A stretch of 64,000 nt of DNA from Microbispora rosea subsp. aerata (lineage in GTDB: Bacteria > Actinomycetota > Actinomycetes > Streptosporangiales > Streptosporangiaceae), in contig NZ_BMPY01000010.1 of assembly GCF_014647835.1 (NCBI RefSeq), positions 124,001 through 188,000 of the forward strand, read 5' to 3'. Positions 16,501 to 24,386 of this stretch are shown here, one piece after another. The position numbers and the translations under genes are program-made. The first letter of the stretch is position 1, and each line of letters opens with the position of its first letter. The notes under the pieces were generated by a model. That model had not been told where the DNA came from, ran no database searches, and was given only the letters and a program-made list of their open reading frames with translations.

Positions 16501-18480
16501 CACCTCGCCGCGCCACAGCACGGCGAACGCGTCCTGGAACAGCCGCTTGAACTCGTCGCGGTGCACCTCCTCCGAGGGGGTGTACCGCAGGCCGAAGTCG
16601 TAGATCCAGGCGTCCTTGGTGTGGGGGTCGTGGTCGCGGTCGATCTCGTACGGCCGCTCGTCCACCACCTCGACGCCCATCCGCGTGAGCAGCGGAAGCA
16701 CCCGCGACAGCGAGATCGGCGCGCCCAGCCGGTAAAGCTTCAGGCGCCGCTCCCCCTCGGCCGCGCCGTACGGCTCGTAGAGGTTGATGCCGATGGCGTT
16801 GGGGTCCTCGGCGAGCGCCTCCAGCCGCTTGAGGTCGGCGACGGCCGTACGGGCGGGGAAGTCGGCCTTGTAGCCCTCGGGGAAGGCGGCGCCGTAGCGG
16901 CGCAGCAACCTGGGCGCCTCCTCTTCCGGGCACAGCTCGTGGATTGCGGCGGCGAGGTCGTCCTCCCAGGTGCGGGTGGTGGCGGCCAGCCGCGCCTCCA
17001 GCTCCTCGACGTCGACCGGGGTCTCGGCGAGGGGCTTGCCCCGCTCGCCGCGGATCACGACGTGCAGCCGGGCCAGCGCCGACTCGCCGATCATCGTGCT
17101 GTAGTCGAGCGAGGTGCCGCCGAGCGCCTTCATCAAGATCCGCTGCATGTGCAGGCGCACCTTGGTGGTGTAGCGGTCGCGCGGCAGGAAGATCAGGCAG
17201 GAGATGTAGCGGCCGTAGTCGTCGCGGCGCAGGAAGAGCTTGACCTGCTTGCGCTCGCGCAGCCGCAGCACGCCCAGGGCGATCGGCAGCAGCTCGTCCA
17301 CGGACATCTGGAAGAGCTCGGTGCGCGGGTAGGTCTCCAGGATCTCCATCAGATCCTTGCCGTCGTGGCTGTCGGGCGACAGCCCGGCCCGCTCGAGCAC
17401 CTCGGCCAGCTTGCGCCGCAGCACCGGGATGCGGGAGATCGACTCGTTGTACGCCACATGGGTGAACAGGCCGAGGAACCGGCGCTCGCCGATCACCTCG
17501 CCCTCCGGCGAGAAGACCTTGATCCCGACGTAGTCGAGGTAGTGGGGCTTGTAGACGGTGGCCCGGCTGTTGGCCTTGGTGACGATCAGGAGCTGTTTCT
17601 CCCGCGCCTTCGCCCGCACCTTCGGCGGCAGCGCCGCGAAGCTGGCCGAGCCGGGCTTGTCGGCGCGCAGGATGCCGAGGCCGGTGCCGGGCAGGCCGCG
17701 CAGCGCCTCGCCGCCGTCGGTCTCCTCGAGCCGATACTCGCGGTAGCCGAGGAACGTGAAGTGGCCGTCGGCCAGCCAGCGCAGCAGCTCCATGCCGTCC
17801 TCGACCTGCGCGGGGTCGAGCGGCGGCGGGTTCACCGCCAGGTCCTCGGCGGTCTGCACGGCCAGCGCCCGCATCTTGGCGAAGTCCTCGACCGCGCAGC
17901 GCACGTCCTGCAGGATCCGCAGCAGGTCGCTTTCGAGCTGCTTGAGCACGGCGGGATCGGCCTGCCGGTCGATCTCGATGTGCATCCACGACTCGCGGAT
18001 GACCTGCCCGGTCACGTCCTCCTTGCCGGGACCGAGCAGCTCGCCGGTCATGTCCCTGCGCACCGGCATCTGCGGGTGGACGATCAGATGGGTGCCGATC
18101 TCGTGCCGGTCCAGCTCGGTGGTCACCGAGTCGACCAGGAACGGCATGTCGTCGGTGACGATCTGGACCACGCTGCGGCCCGGGTCCCAGCCGTACTCCT
18201 CCAAGGTGGGGGTGAAGACGCGGACCAGCGCGCGTCCCTGCGGCCGGTGCTGGGCCAGGTGGCGGTGGGCCATGGCGGGGCCGTACACGTCCACCGGGTC
18301 GCGGTCGGCGAGATCCTCGGCCGGGACGTTGCGGTAGTACCGCCTCAGGAAGGCCAGGGGGTCCTCGCCCTCCACCTGCAGCGCTCCCGGCGCGTGCGCG
18401 CACCTGTCGGCGGCGAGACGGAGAAGCTCATCCAAGGCTTCGTCCGATTCTTGCCGATCTAGCGCCATTTCGAGCGGCAT
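13537..18480 (-). CDS. gdh: NAD-specific glutamate dehydrogenase, large 180-kDa class
   Basis: This protein of about 1,647 residues is typical of the large bacterial NAD-GDH class. The N-terminal half has ACT-like regulatory regions ([17 protein letters not shown]). The catalytic core lies after about residue 800, with [20 protein letters not shown], the [13 protein letters not shown] block around the glutamate site, and a nucleotide-binding region with [16 protein letters not shown] and [14 protein letters not shown]. It converts glutamate to 2-oxoglutarate and ammonia, feeding amino acids into the TCA cycle. ATG 18480 fits the AAGGGA at 18493-18498 (12 nt spacing); an alternative GTG at 18492 abuts that site and is less likely. 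It follows tryptophan dioxygenase closely, suggesting a shared amino acid catabolism transcript. Confidence 0.95.
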   Translation of the reverse strand: [1647 protein letters not shown]

Positions 18481-18505
18481 GTCGCTACTCACTCCCTTGT
18501 GAGGA

Positions 18506-19327
18506 TTAAAGCCAGGCCCGTAGTTCCCACAGCAGAGGGAAGAAGTGCAGACGCGTCCTTCCCCTCAGGTACGGTGCCCCGGAGGAGCCTCCCGTACCGG
18601 ATTTCGTGCCGATCTGGCGCTCCACCATCTGCACGTGTCGCATGCGCCAGAGCGCGGTCGTCTCATCGTGGGTGAGGAGATCTTCGGCCAGGTCCCACAG
18701 ATCGTCGTACGATCCCCGGTCGCGGGCCACGGCCAGCAGCGATTCCATGATCTCTTCGTCGGAGACCGGAAGGCCCCGGCGGGAGAGCGCGACGAGGTAG
18801 GCGTCCCACAATGTGGGCTCCTCCAGCCGCCGCCGCAGCCTCGCGATCTCCGCGTCTGCGGCGTCCCTCAGCCGGCCCAGGTACGCCGGGTCCTTGGCCC
18901 CGGAGAGGAACTCCAGCTCGCGGAACTGGACCGACTGGAAGCCGCTCGCCGGGGCGAGGATCGACCGAAACTCCAGGAAGTCCTGCGGCGTCATGGTCTC
19001 CAGCACCTGCACCTGGTCGACCAGGACCTTCTCCACCGCGTGCACCCGGCGGAACAGGTGCCTGGCGCGCCACAGCGCGCCCTCGATCATCGCGTCCCTG
19101 ATCCGCTCCAGCTCGTGCAGGAGGAGCTTGAACCACAGCTCGTAGACCTGGTGGACGGTGATGAACAGCAGCTCGTCGCTGGCGCCGGACCGCTGCTCCT
19201 GCTGGGCGAGCAGCTCCGGCAGGCGGAGATAGCCGCCGTAGGACAGGCGCCCGCCCTCCTCGCCGAAGCTGCGAGACGGAGGTAGAACGTCTTCGGATCC
19301 GGCCCGGCCGTACGGCGTCGCAGGCAT
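18506..19327 (-). CDS. kynA: Tryptophan 2,3-dioxygenase
   Basis: This is a heme enzyme of about 273 residues from ATG 19327, chosen because AAGGAG lies 6-7 nt upstream; a longer frame to 19420 adds no family sequence. Key blocks are LSYGGYLRLPELLAQQ, the distal-side LLFITVHQVYELWFKLLLHE, a PQDFLEFRSILAPASGFQS substrate region, and the proximal heme His in MRHVQMVERQIG followed by GTKSGTGGSSGAPYL. It opens the indole ring of tryptophan to N-formylkynurenine, the first step of the kynurenine route. No kynureninase or kynurenine formamidase lies beside it. The glutamate dehydrogenase follows after about 25 bp. Confidence 0.95.
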   Translation of the reverse strand: MPATPYGRAGSEDVLPPSRSFGEEGGRLSYGGYLRLPELLAQQEQRSGASDELLFITVHQVYELWFKLLLHELERIRDAMIEGALWRARHLFRRVHAVEKVLVDQVQVLETMTPQDFLEFRSILAPASGFQSVQFRELEFLSGAKDPAYLGRLRDAADAEIARLRRRLEEPTLWDAYLVALSRRGLPVSDEEIMESLLAVARDRGSYDDLWDLAEDLLTHDETTALWRMRHVQMVERQIGTKSGTGGSSGAPYLRGRTRLHFFPLLWELRAWL

Positions 19328-19556
19328 GCGCCACTCCTTCACGATGGGCGCGTCCCCTCCGGTCCCCATTGACCGAAAGTCCGGCACCACCGCACCCGAT
19401 ATCACCCCATTACGCCACAAACGTCAACTTCGTCGGCGTGCTCGCGATCAGGGGTCGACCGTGGCCCATTTAACCAGCCCCACCCCCGTCGACCGCCCTG
19501 ATTGACAACAACCCGACGCCGTAGCACACCGAGACACCATGAGCCACGCTGGTGCC

Positions 19557-19835
19557 ATGAAGACCATCACCCAGCGAGAGTTCCGCAACAACTCCGCCGC
19601 GGTCATGGACGCGGTCGAGGCGGGCGAGACCTACCACATCACCCGTAACGGCATCGAGGTGGCCGAGCTTCGGCCGCTGCCGCGCAGACGACGCCTGACT
19701 GCGGAGGAACTGGTCGGCCGGCACCGCCGGATGCCCCGGGTCGACTACGCCGAGATGCGCCGGGAGGCGGAGGAGTTGTTCGACACGGAGGACCGCGTCG
19801 GGACCGACGACCCCTGGGACCGTGCCCGTGGCTGA
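19557..19835 (+). CDS. Phd/YefM-type antitoxin
   Basis: This is a protein of about 92 residues beginning [20 protein letters not shown], the signature opening of Phd/YefM antitoxins, with the DNA-binding half to about residue 45 ([14 protein letters not shown]) and a charged tail ([20 protein letters not shown]). A second ATG at 19539 is possible. A TTGACA at 19502-19507 with TAGCAC at 19522-19527 is a weak promoter candidate because the spacing is only 14 bp. The stop overlaps the start region of the next gene. Confidence 0.88.
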   Translation: MKTITQREFRNNSAAVMDAVEAGETYHITRNGIEVAELRPLPRRRRLTAEELVGRHRRMPRVDYAEMRREAEELFDTEDRVGTDDPWDRARG

Positions 19836-20256
19836 CCATCGGCACGAGTCGGGAGTGCTCGACACCTGCACGTACATCGACCTGGGCCTGCTCGATCCCG
19901 CGGATCTGCCCGCCGTCCCGGAGATCACGACGATCACGCTGGCGGAGCTGCACCAGAGCGTGGCCATGGCGAAGGACGAGGCCGCGAGGGCGGCGCGGAT
20001 GGAGAAGCTGGGCGCGGCCGTCGCGGACTTCGATCCCCTGCCGTTCGACCGCGACGCCGCCGCCCGCTACGGGACCCTCGTCGCCCTCACGCTCGCGGCG
20101 AACCGCGATCCTCGGCCGCGCAGGCTGGACCTCATGATCGCGGCGGTCGCCTCCAGCCGCGGCTTGCCGCTGTACACAAGGAACGCCGCGGATTTCGCCG
20201 GCCTGGAAAGCGCCCTGACCGTAGTGCCGGCTGCTCGGCGGTCTCGATCATGCTGA
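19828..20256 (+). CDS. VapC-like PIN-domain toxin
   Basis: This PIN-domain ribonuclease of about 142 residues overlaps the antitoxin by 8 nt (14 nt if GTG 19822 is used). The acidic site is complete: Asp in [10 protein letters not shown], Glu in TITLAELHQ, Asp in [11 protein letters not shown] and Asp in NAADFAGLE. This makes it the intact relative of the frameshifted toxin at 4458-4881, which it matches along the whole length. It should cleave a structured RNA, as known VapC proteins do, and form a repressor complex with the antitoxin. The last codons overlap the next gene's ATG at 20250. Confidence 0.88.
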   Translation: MADHRHESGVLDTCTYIDLGLLDPADLPAVPEITTITLAELHQSVAMAKDEAARAARMEKLGAAVADFDPLPFDRDAAARYGTLVALTLAANRDPRPRRLDLMIAAVASSRGLPLYTRNAADFAGLESALTVVPAARRSRSC

Positions 20257-20876
20257 GGATCAGCGACTTCGTGATCAGCCCTCCCTCGCTGGGGATGAGG
20301 GTGAGCCGCATCCGCCGCGGCCTGCCCCGCATCCCGCGTGCGACGCTGGCCGCGCGGCTGCGCGCCCTGCGCGCCGCGGGCGTCCTCGACGGCTATCGGC
20401 TCACCGAGACGGGCGCCGCCCTGGCTCCGGTGGTGCGGGAGCTCGCGCGGTGGGCGGTCGCCACCGACGCCGCCCCGCTCACCGGGGACGATCTCGACAC
20501 CGCCGCGCTGACCTGGGACATGCGACGCCGGGTGAACCTCGGGGCGTTGCCGGAGCGCACCGTCGTGCTCGCGATCGAGTTCACCGACCATCCCCCGGCC
20601 GACCGCAGATACTGGCTGCATCTGTCCCGGACGAGCGTCGATCTGTGCCGGCAGGACGTCGGGGCGCCCGTCGACGTCTGGCTCTCCGCGCCGACCATGG
20701 CGGTTACCCGGTGGTGGATCGGCGACCTCTCCTGGGCGCACCTGCTGCGGCAGCCGGGCGTACGGGTCGACGGCGACCGGACGCTGCAGCGCCAGATGCA
20801 CCGCTGGTTCGAGCGCTACGCGTTCACCCCGGAGAATCTCGGCCGGCCGGCTCCACACGACGGGGCGAGCGAGTAG
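20250..20876 (+). pseudogene. HxlR-type regulator with SCP2-like domain, N-terminus missing
   Basis: The translation carries the second half of an HxlR winged helix (IRRGLPRIPRATLAARLRALRAAGVLDGYRLTETGAAL, here cut by the length rule only in my description) and an SCP2-like C-terminal region (about 90-190, LALEFTD-type strands then WLSAPTMAVTRWWIGDLSW). The first 50-60 residues of the HTH domain, including the usual ALEILGDRW-type helix, are replaced by [15 protein letters not shown], which is unrelated. The truncation coincides with the end of the toxin gene, so the toxin-antitoxin module may have been inserted into, or recombined against, an older regulator gene. It could still be translated by coupling to the toxin stop. 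Confidence 0.65.
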
Positions 20877-20960
20877 GAACGAAGTGATGACTCTGTAACC
20901 AAACCAGTGCGGACCACCCGGCGTCTCAACGAGGGAGATGACCACCTCGGGAGCACGACC

Positions 20961-22433
20961 ATGATCGACAGACGGAGTTTCCTTCGCGTCTCGGCGCTGG
21001 CCGGGGCCGCCGCCTTCACCGGCGCGGCCTCTTCGGGCGCGGCCTTCGCCGCCGGGCCCCGTCCCGCCGACTGGTCGGCGCTCGGCCGGGGGCTGGACGG
21101 CAAACTGATCCGCCCCGGCGACGCGTCGTACGACAAGGCGCGGCGGGTGTTCAACTCGGCCTTCGACTCCGTACGGCCGGCCGGGGTGGCCTACTGCAAG
21201 ACGGCGGCGGACGTGGCGGAGTGCCTGGCGTTCGCCAAGCGGTACGGCGTGCCGGTGACCTCCCGGTCGGGCGGCCACAGCTACGCGGGCTGGTCCACCG
21301 GCAGCGGCCTGGTGATCGACGTGTCGCCGATGAGCGGCGTGTCGTACTCCGGCGGCCACGCCACGGTCGGCGCCGGGGCGCGGCTGGTCGACGTGTACGC
21401 CAAGCTGGCCGCGCACGGCGTCAGCATCCCGGCGGGCTCCTGCCCGACGGTCGGGGTGGCCGGGCTCACGCTGGGCGGCGGCCTGGGAGTGGTGTCCCGG
21501 AAGTACGGCCTGACCTGCGACGTGCTGGAGTCCCTGAAGATCGTCACGGCGGACGGGAAGACGCTGACCTGCTCGCCGACCTCACATCCGGACCTCTACT
21601 GGGCCTCGCGGGGCGGCGGTGGCGGCAACTTCGGCGTGGCGACGTCGTTCACGTTCCGCACGCATCGGACCCAGCCGGTGACCCTGTTCTTCCTGCACTG
21701 GCCCTGGTCGAAGGCGGCGGCCGTGCTGAAGGCCTGGCAGGCGTGGGCGCCCGCCGCGCCCGACGCGATGTGGTCCAACTGCCATCTCGCCCACGACCCG
21801 TCGCTCGACGTGATGGTCGGCGGGCTGTACCTCGGCGGCAAGAGCGCGTGCGAGAACCTGCTGCAGAAGCTCGTCGACCGCGTCGGCTCCGGCCCCTTCA
21901 CCCGGTATGTCGCGCCGTCGGCGTACGACCACGCGATGATGGTGGAGGCGGGCTGCGCGTCGCTGACCGTGGCGCAGTGCCACCGTCCCGGAACGCTGCC
22001 GGGGCAGAACCCGAGCGGCCGGCTGGTGCGCGACTCGTTCTCGGCCAAGTCGCACTTCGCCTACACGCCGCTGTCGTCGGCCGGGATCAAGGCCCTGCTG
22101 GCCCAGGTCGCCGCGCCGGGCCGGCACCTCGTGATGCTCGACGCGATGGGCGGCGCCATCGGCCGGGTCCGCCCCGACGCCACCGCCTTCCCGCACCGCA
22201 AGGCGCTGTTCAGCGTGCAGTATTTCTCCCACTTCGGCGGCGCCGCCGCCTGGGCGCGGGCCGCCCACGCCGCCATGCGGCCCCACTTCGGCGACCACGC
22301 GTACGTGAACTACATCGACCCGGAGCTGAAGAACTGGCGGCAGCAGTACTACGGCGTCAACGCCGCCCGGCTGGCCGAGGTCAAGGCCGCCTACGACCCC
22401 GGCAGACTGTTCCGCCTCCCCCAGGGCGTGTGA
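20961..22433 (+). CDS. Tat-exported FAD-linked oxidase, berberine bridge type
   Basis: This 490-residue protein has GGGAG 7 nt before ATG 20961. The N-terminus is a twin-arginine signal (MIDRRSFLRVSALAG, cleavage near AFA-A 30). The PCMH-type FAD domain shows the two covalent FAD residues of bicovalent family members: His106 in SRSGGHSYAGWS and Cys161 in SCPTVGVAGLTLGGG. The C-terminal BBE segment is YVNYIDPELKNWRQQYYG followed by YDPGRLF. Such enzymes oxidise sugars, alkaloid-like compounds or natural-product intermediates with oxygen. Export in folded form agrees with a covalent cofactor. No biosynthetic cluster surrounds it, so the substrate is unknown. Confidence 0.92.
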   Translation: MIDRRSFLRVSALAGAAAFTGAASSGAAFAAGPRPADWSALGRGLDGKLIRPGDASYDKARRVFNSAFDSVRPAGVAYCKTAADVAECLAFAKRYGVPVTSRSGGHSYAGWSTGSGLVIDVSPMSGVSYSGGHATVGAGARLVDVYAKLAAHGVSIPAGSCPTVGVAGLTLGGGLGVVSRKYGLTCDVLESLKIVTADGKTLTCSPTSHPDLYWASRGGGGGNFGVATSFTFRTHRTQPVTLFFLHWPWSKAAAVLKAWQAWAPAAPDAMWSNCHLAHDPSLDVMVGGLYLGGKSACENLLQKLVDRVGSGPFTRYVAPSAYDHAMMVEAGCASLTVAQCHRPGTLPGQNPSGRLVRDSFSAKSHFAYTPLSSAGIKALLAQVAAPGRHLVMLDAMGGAIGRVRPDATAFPHRKALFSVQYFSHFGGAAAWARAAHAAMRPHFGDHAYVNYIDPELKNWRQQYYGVNAARLAEVKAAYDPGRLFRLPQGV

Positions 22434-22651
22434 ACGGTCCCCAGCGGTTCGCATCTCTCGGTGTGGCGGAGGAGCGGCGAACGATGCCCGGCGCTTCCGC
22501 CACCCCGGCGTTCAGTCACCTGCCGGATGGACATCCGCGGCGGCAGCCTCTGGGGGCGAAGGGCCACGCAACCGAGAACATCGGCGCGCGACTCAGCCCT
22601 AGGACCGTGGAGCATGGATCGGGCCCCTTCCGCGGGCAGTCCGAGGCGCGG

Positions 22652-23086
22652 CTACATGTCGTCGGGCAGCAGGCGGAATGTCTTGTGCGGTGTCAGAGGA
22701 CGCAACGCCCGGAAGTCACGCCGGTCCAGCGTGAGCACGGCATCCGTACGGAACTCCGCTGCCAGCACGACATTGACTGCGTCGGCGAGGTCTAGGTCCA
22801 TCGAGGCATAACGGTGCCGCACCGCACATGCCGTCTCCAGGACTTCGGTCGAGACTTCCGGCACCTGAAAGCGCAGACGGCGCGCGTTGGAGAGGATGAA
22901 GGCGATGATCTCTTTCCGAGCGGCAGAGCCGAAACGGACCTTGGCCACATGGTCGACTTCCGCCAGCACCAACGGAGAGATGACTACAGTCCCGGCCTCA
23001 CGGAGAACCCTCTGACAATCGGCACTCTCGGCCGCTTTCCTGTCAGAAGCGGCAATGATGCCAGAGGTGTCCGCAATGACGATCAC
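22652..23086 (-). CDS. VapC-like PIN-domain toxin (third module)
   Basis: This 144-residue PIN-domain protein starts MIVIADTSGIIAASD. The acidic residues are Asp in ADTSG, Glu in LVLAEVDHV, Asp in DLADAVNVVLA and Asp in TLDRRDF. It overlaps the upstream antitoxin by 4 nt (GTGA). Its subtype (SPLVLAEVDHVAKVRFG) is distant from the two other PIN proteins in the window, so it was acquired separately. Confidence 0.9.
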   Translation of the reverse strand: MIVIADTSGIIAASDRKAAESADCQRVLREAGTVVISPLVLAEVDHVAKVRFGSAARKEIIAFILSNARRLRFQVPEVSTEVLETACAVRHRYASMDLDLADAVNVVLAAEFRTDAVLTLDRRDFRALRPLTPHKTFRLLPDDM

Positions 23087-23322
23087 CTGCCGGCAGCTCC
23101 CTTGGCCACCGCCGCGGTGACCTCATCGCCGGTGACCGGCTCGCCACTCCCCTCGAAGGTTGGCCAATCCAGCGGCTCGTCCCATACGCGGTTCGCCATG
23201 GCAGCCAGATGGATCCCCTCACGGATGATCTCCGCCTCCGGAATGCCTCGGCGCTTGGCAGCCTCCTTAATAAGGGCAAGGTCCTCAGGATCGGCGTAGA
23301 CGTTCGTCCTCTTCATAGACAT
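23083..23322 (-). CDS. Ribbon-helix-helix-type antitoxin
   Basis: This 79-residue protein reads MSMKRTNVYADPEDLALIKE, a typical ribbon-helix-helix start, with AAKRRGIPEAEIIREGIHLA as helices and a toxin-binding tail (DWPTFEGSGEPVTGDEV). Starts at 23322 or 23316 are possible. No Shine-Dalgarno is visible, and a TAGCGT -10-like hexamer lies close upstream, so a leaderless transcript is plausible. Repeats in the same place are the likely operator. Confidence 0.88.
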   Translation of the reverse strand: MSMKRTNVYADPEDLALIKEAAKRRGIPEAEIIREGIHLAAMANRVWDEPLDWPTFEGSGEPVTGDEVTAAVAKGAAGR

Positions 23323-23345
23323 GTACCAACGCTAACACATGTACC
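23319..23345. promoter_or_regulatory. Putative operator of the third toxin-antitoxin operon
   Basis: ACATGTACC occurs at 23319-23327 and 23337-23345, two turns apart (18 bp). Each contains the palindrome ACATGT. The pair brackets a TAGCGT hexamer on the operon strand and overlaps the antitoxin start, an arrangement expected for ribbon-helix-helix autorepression. Confidence 0.55.
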
Positions 23346-23575
23346 GGTTTCGATGAGAGGCGCACTGGGTGACCACCCCAAGTCACCGGCCCTCTCGGCA
23401 CTGAGGTGCCGAGTAGCTTGCCGAAAGCATGCCGAGGTCAAGCGGATTCGCTAAACAACCGCTCCCATCTCGTCCGCCGGCGACGGGACGCACCTGGCCC
23501 GGCTGTGCCGGGAACTCCTGAACGAGTACGCCGGCACCGGCGCGGCACGCTGACTGATGTAGCGCAGACTGGGTC

Positions 23576-24298
23576 TCAGCCGGACGCGTCCCCGGCGAGG
23601 CGGTCGAGCCATTCGCCGAGCACGTGGCGTTCCCCGTCGGTAAGAGCGGTGGCGTCGGGCAGCGCGGCGAGCAGCGCCATCGCCGCCGCGGCCGGGCCGG
23701 TGGCCTCGACCACGGGGGCGTCGGTGGTGACGGCGGCGATCGCCGCCTCGCGGGCCGCCTCCGACAGCCCCGGGTCGCGCTGCTTCTCGGGCAGGGCGAG
23801 CAGCGTGAAGACCGTGCCGCAGCCCGCGGCGTGCACCAGGTCGGCCGCCAGGCGCTCGCCCACCTTCAAGCGGCCGGCGGCGGCGATGGCGCGGATGCGC
23901 TCGCGCAGCATGCGGAAGGCGGCGACGGCGGCGGGCGGTCGCCGTCCCGGCTTCGGATCGCCGTACATGAGCGAGAACAGGGCGGGGTTCGCCAGGCCGA
24001 AGCCGACGTGCAGGTCCCACCCGGCGCGTAACTCTTCGACGGGGTCGCCGGCGGACGGGCTCGCCTTCTTGTCCCTGAGGTAGGCGTTGAAGCCATACTC
24101 GGCGACCGCGTCGAGCAGGCCCTCCTTGTCTCCGAACAGGCGGTAGATCGTCGGGGCCTGGGTGCCGGCCGCGGCGGCAACGGATCTGGTCGAGAGCGCG
24201 TCGCGCCCGCCGCTCGCGAGCAACCGGGCCGCAACCGACACGATGTGCGCCCGCGTCCTGTCGCGGCCGCTCGGCGTCTCGCTCTCGGGATCACTCAT
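23576..24298 (-). CDS. TetR/AcrR family regulator
   Basis: This 240-residue protein has an N-terminal TetR helix-turn-helix (RTRAHIVSVAARLLASGGRD, then LSTRSVAAAAGTQAPTIYRLFGDKEGLLDAV) and a helical ligand domain of the kind seen beside NmrA-like oxidoreductases. It is divergent from the NAD(P)-binding gene at 24387, with a perfect palindrome in the 88-bp gap. It very probably represses that gene and itself. Confidence 0.93.
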   Translation of the reverse strand: MSDPESETPSGRDRTRAHIVSVAARLLASGGRDALSTRSVAAAAGTQAPTIYRLFGDKEGLLDAVAEYGFNAYLRDKKASPSAGDPVEELRAGWDLHVGFGLANPALFSLMYGDPKPGRRPPAAVAAFRMLRERIRAIAAAGRLKVGERLAADLVHAAGCGTVFTLLALPEKQRDPGLSEAAREAAIAAVTTDAPVVEATGPAAAAMALLAALPDATALTDGERHVLGEWLDRLAGDASG

Positions 24299-24306
24299 GC
24301 TTCCAA

Positions 24307-24371
24307 CGATAGCAGTCTGTTGCTATCGCCGAATTTCCAGTGTTAGCGTCTAATCGATATCAGCGATAGCA
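24307..24371. promoter_or_regulatory. TetR operator in the divergent promoter region
   Basis: CGATAGCA (24307-24314) and TGCTATCG (24321-24328) form a perfect 8-bp inverted repeat with a 6-bp spacer. A third CGATAGCA half site lies at 24364-24371 next to the oxidoreductase start. Confidence 0.7.
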
Positions 24372-24386
24372 ACTGGAGCGCGCATC

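Noticed and set aside
13549-18462. A 1,637-codon plus-strand frame opposite the glutamate dehydrogenase
   Set aside because: Same GC-skewed codon-position effect; the minus-strand protein matches its family throughout.
23448-23553. A plus-strand C-terminal fragment reading DGTHLARLCRELLNEYAG
   Set aside because: It resembles the phrase DGDNLAELCRVIAEQE at about 33892 and could be gene debris, but it is too short to assign.
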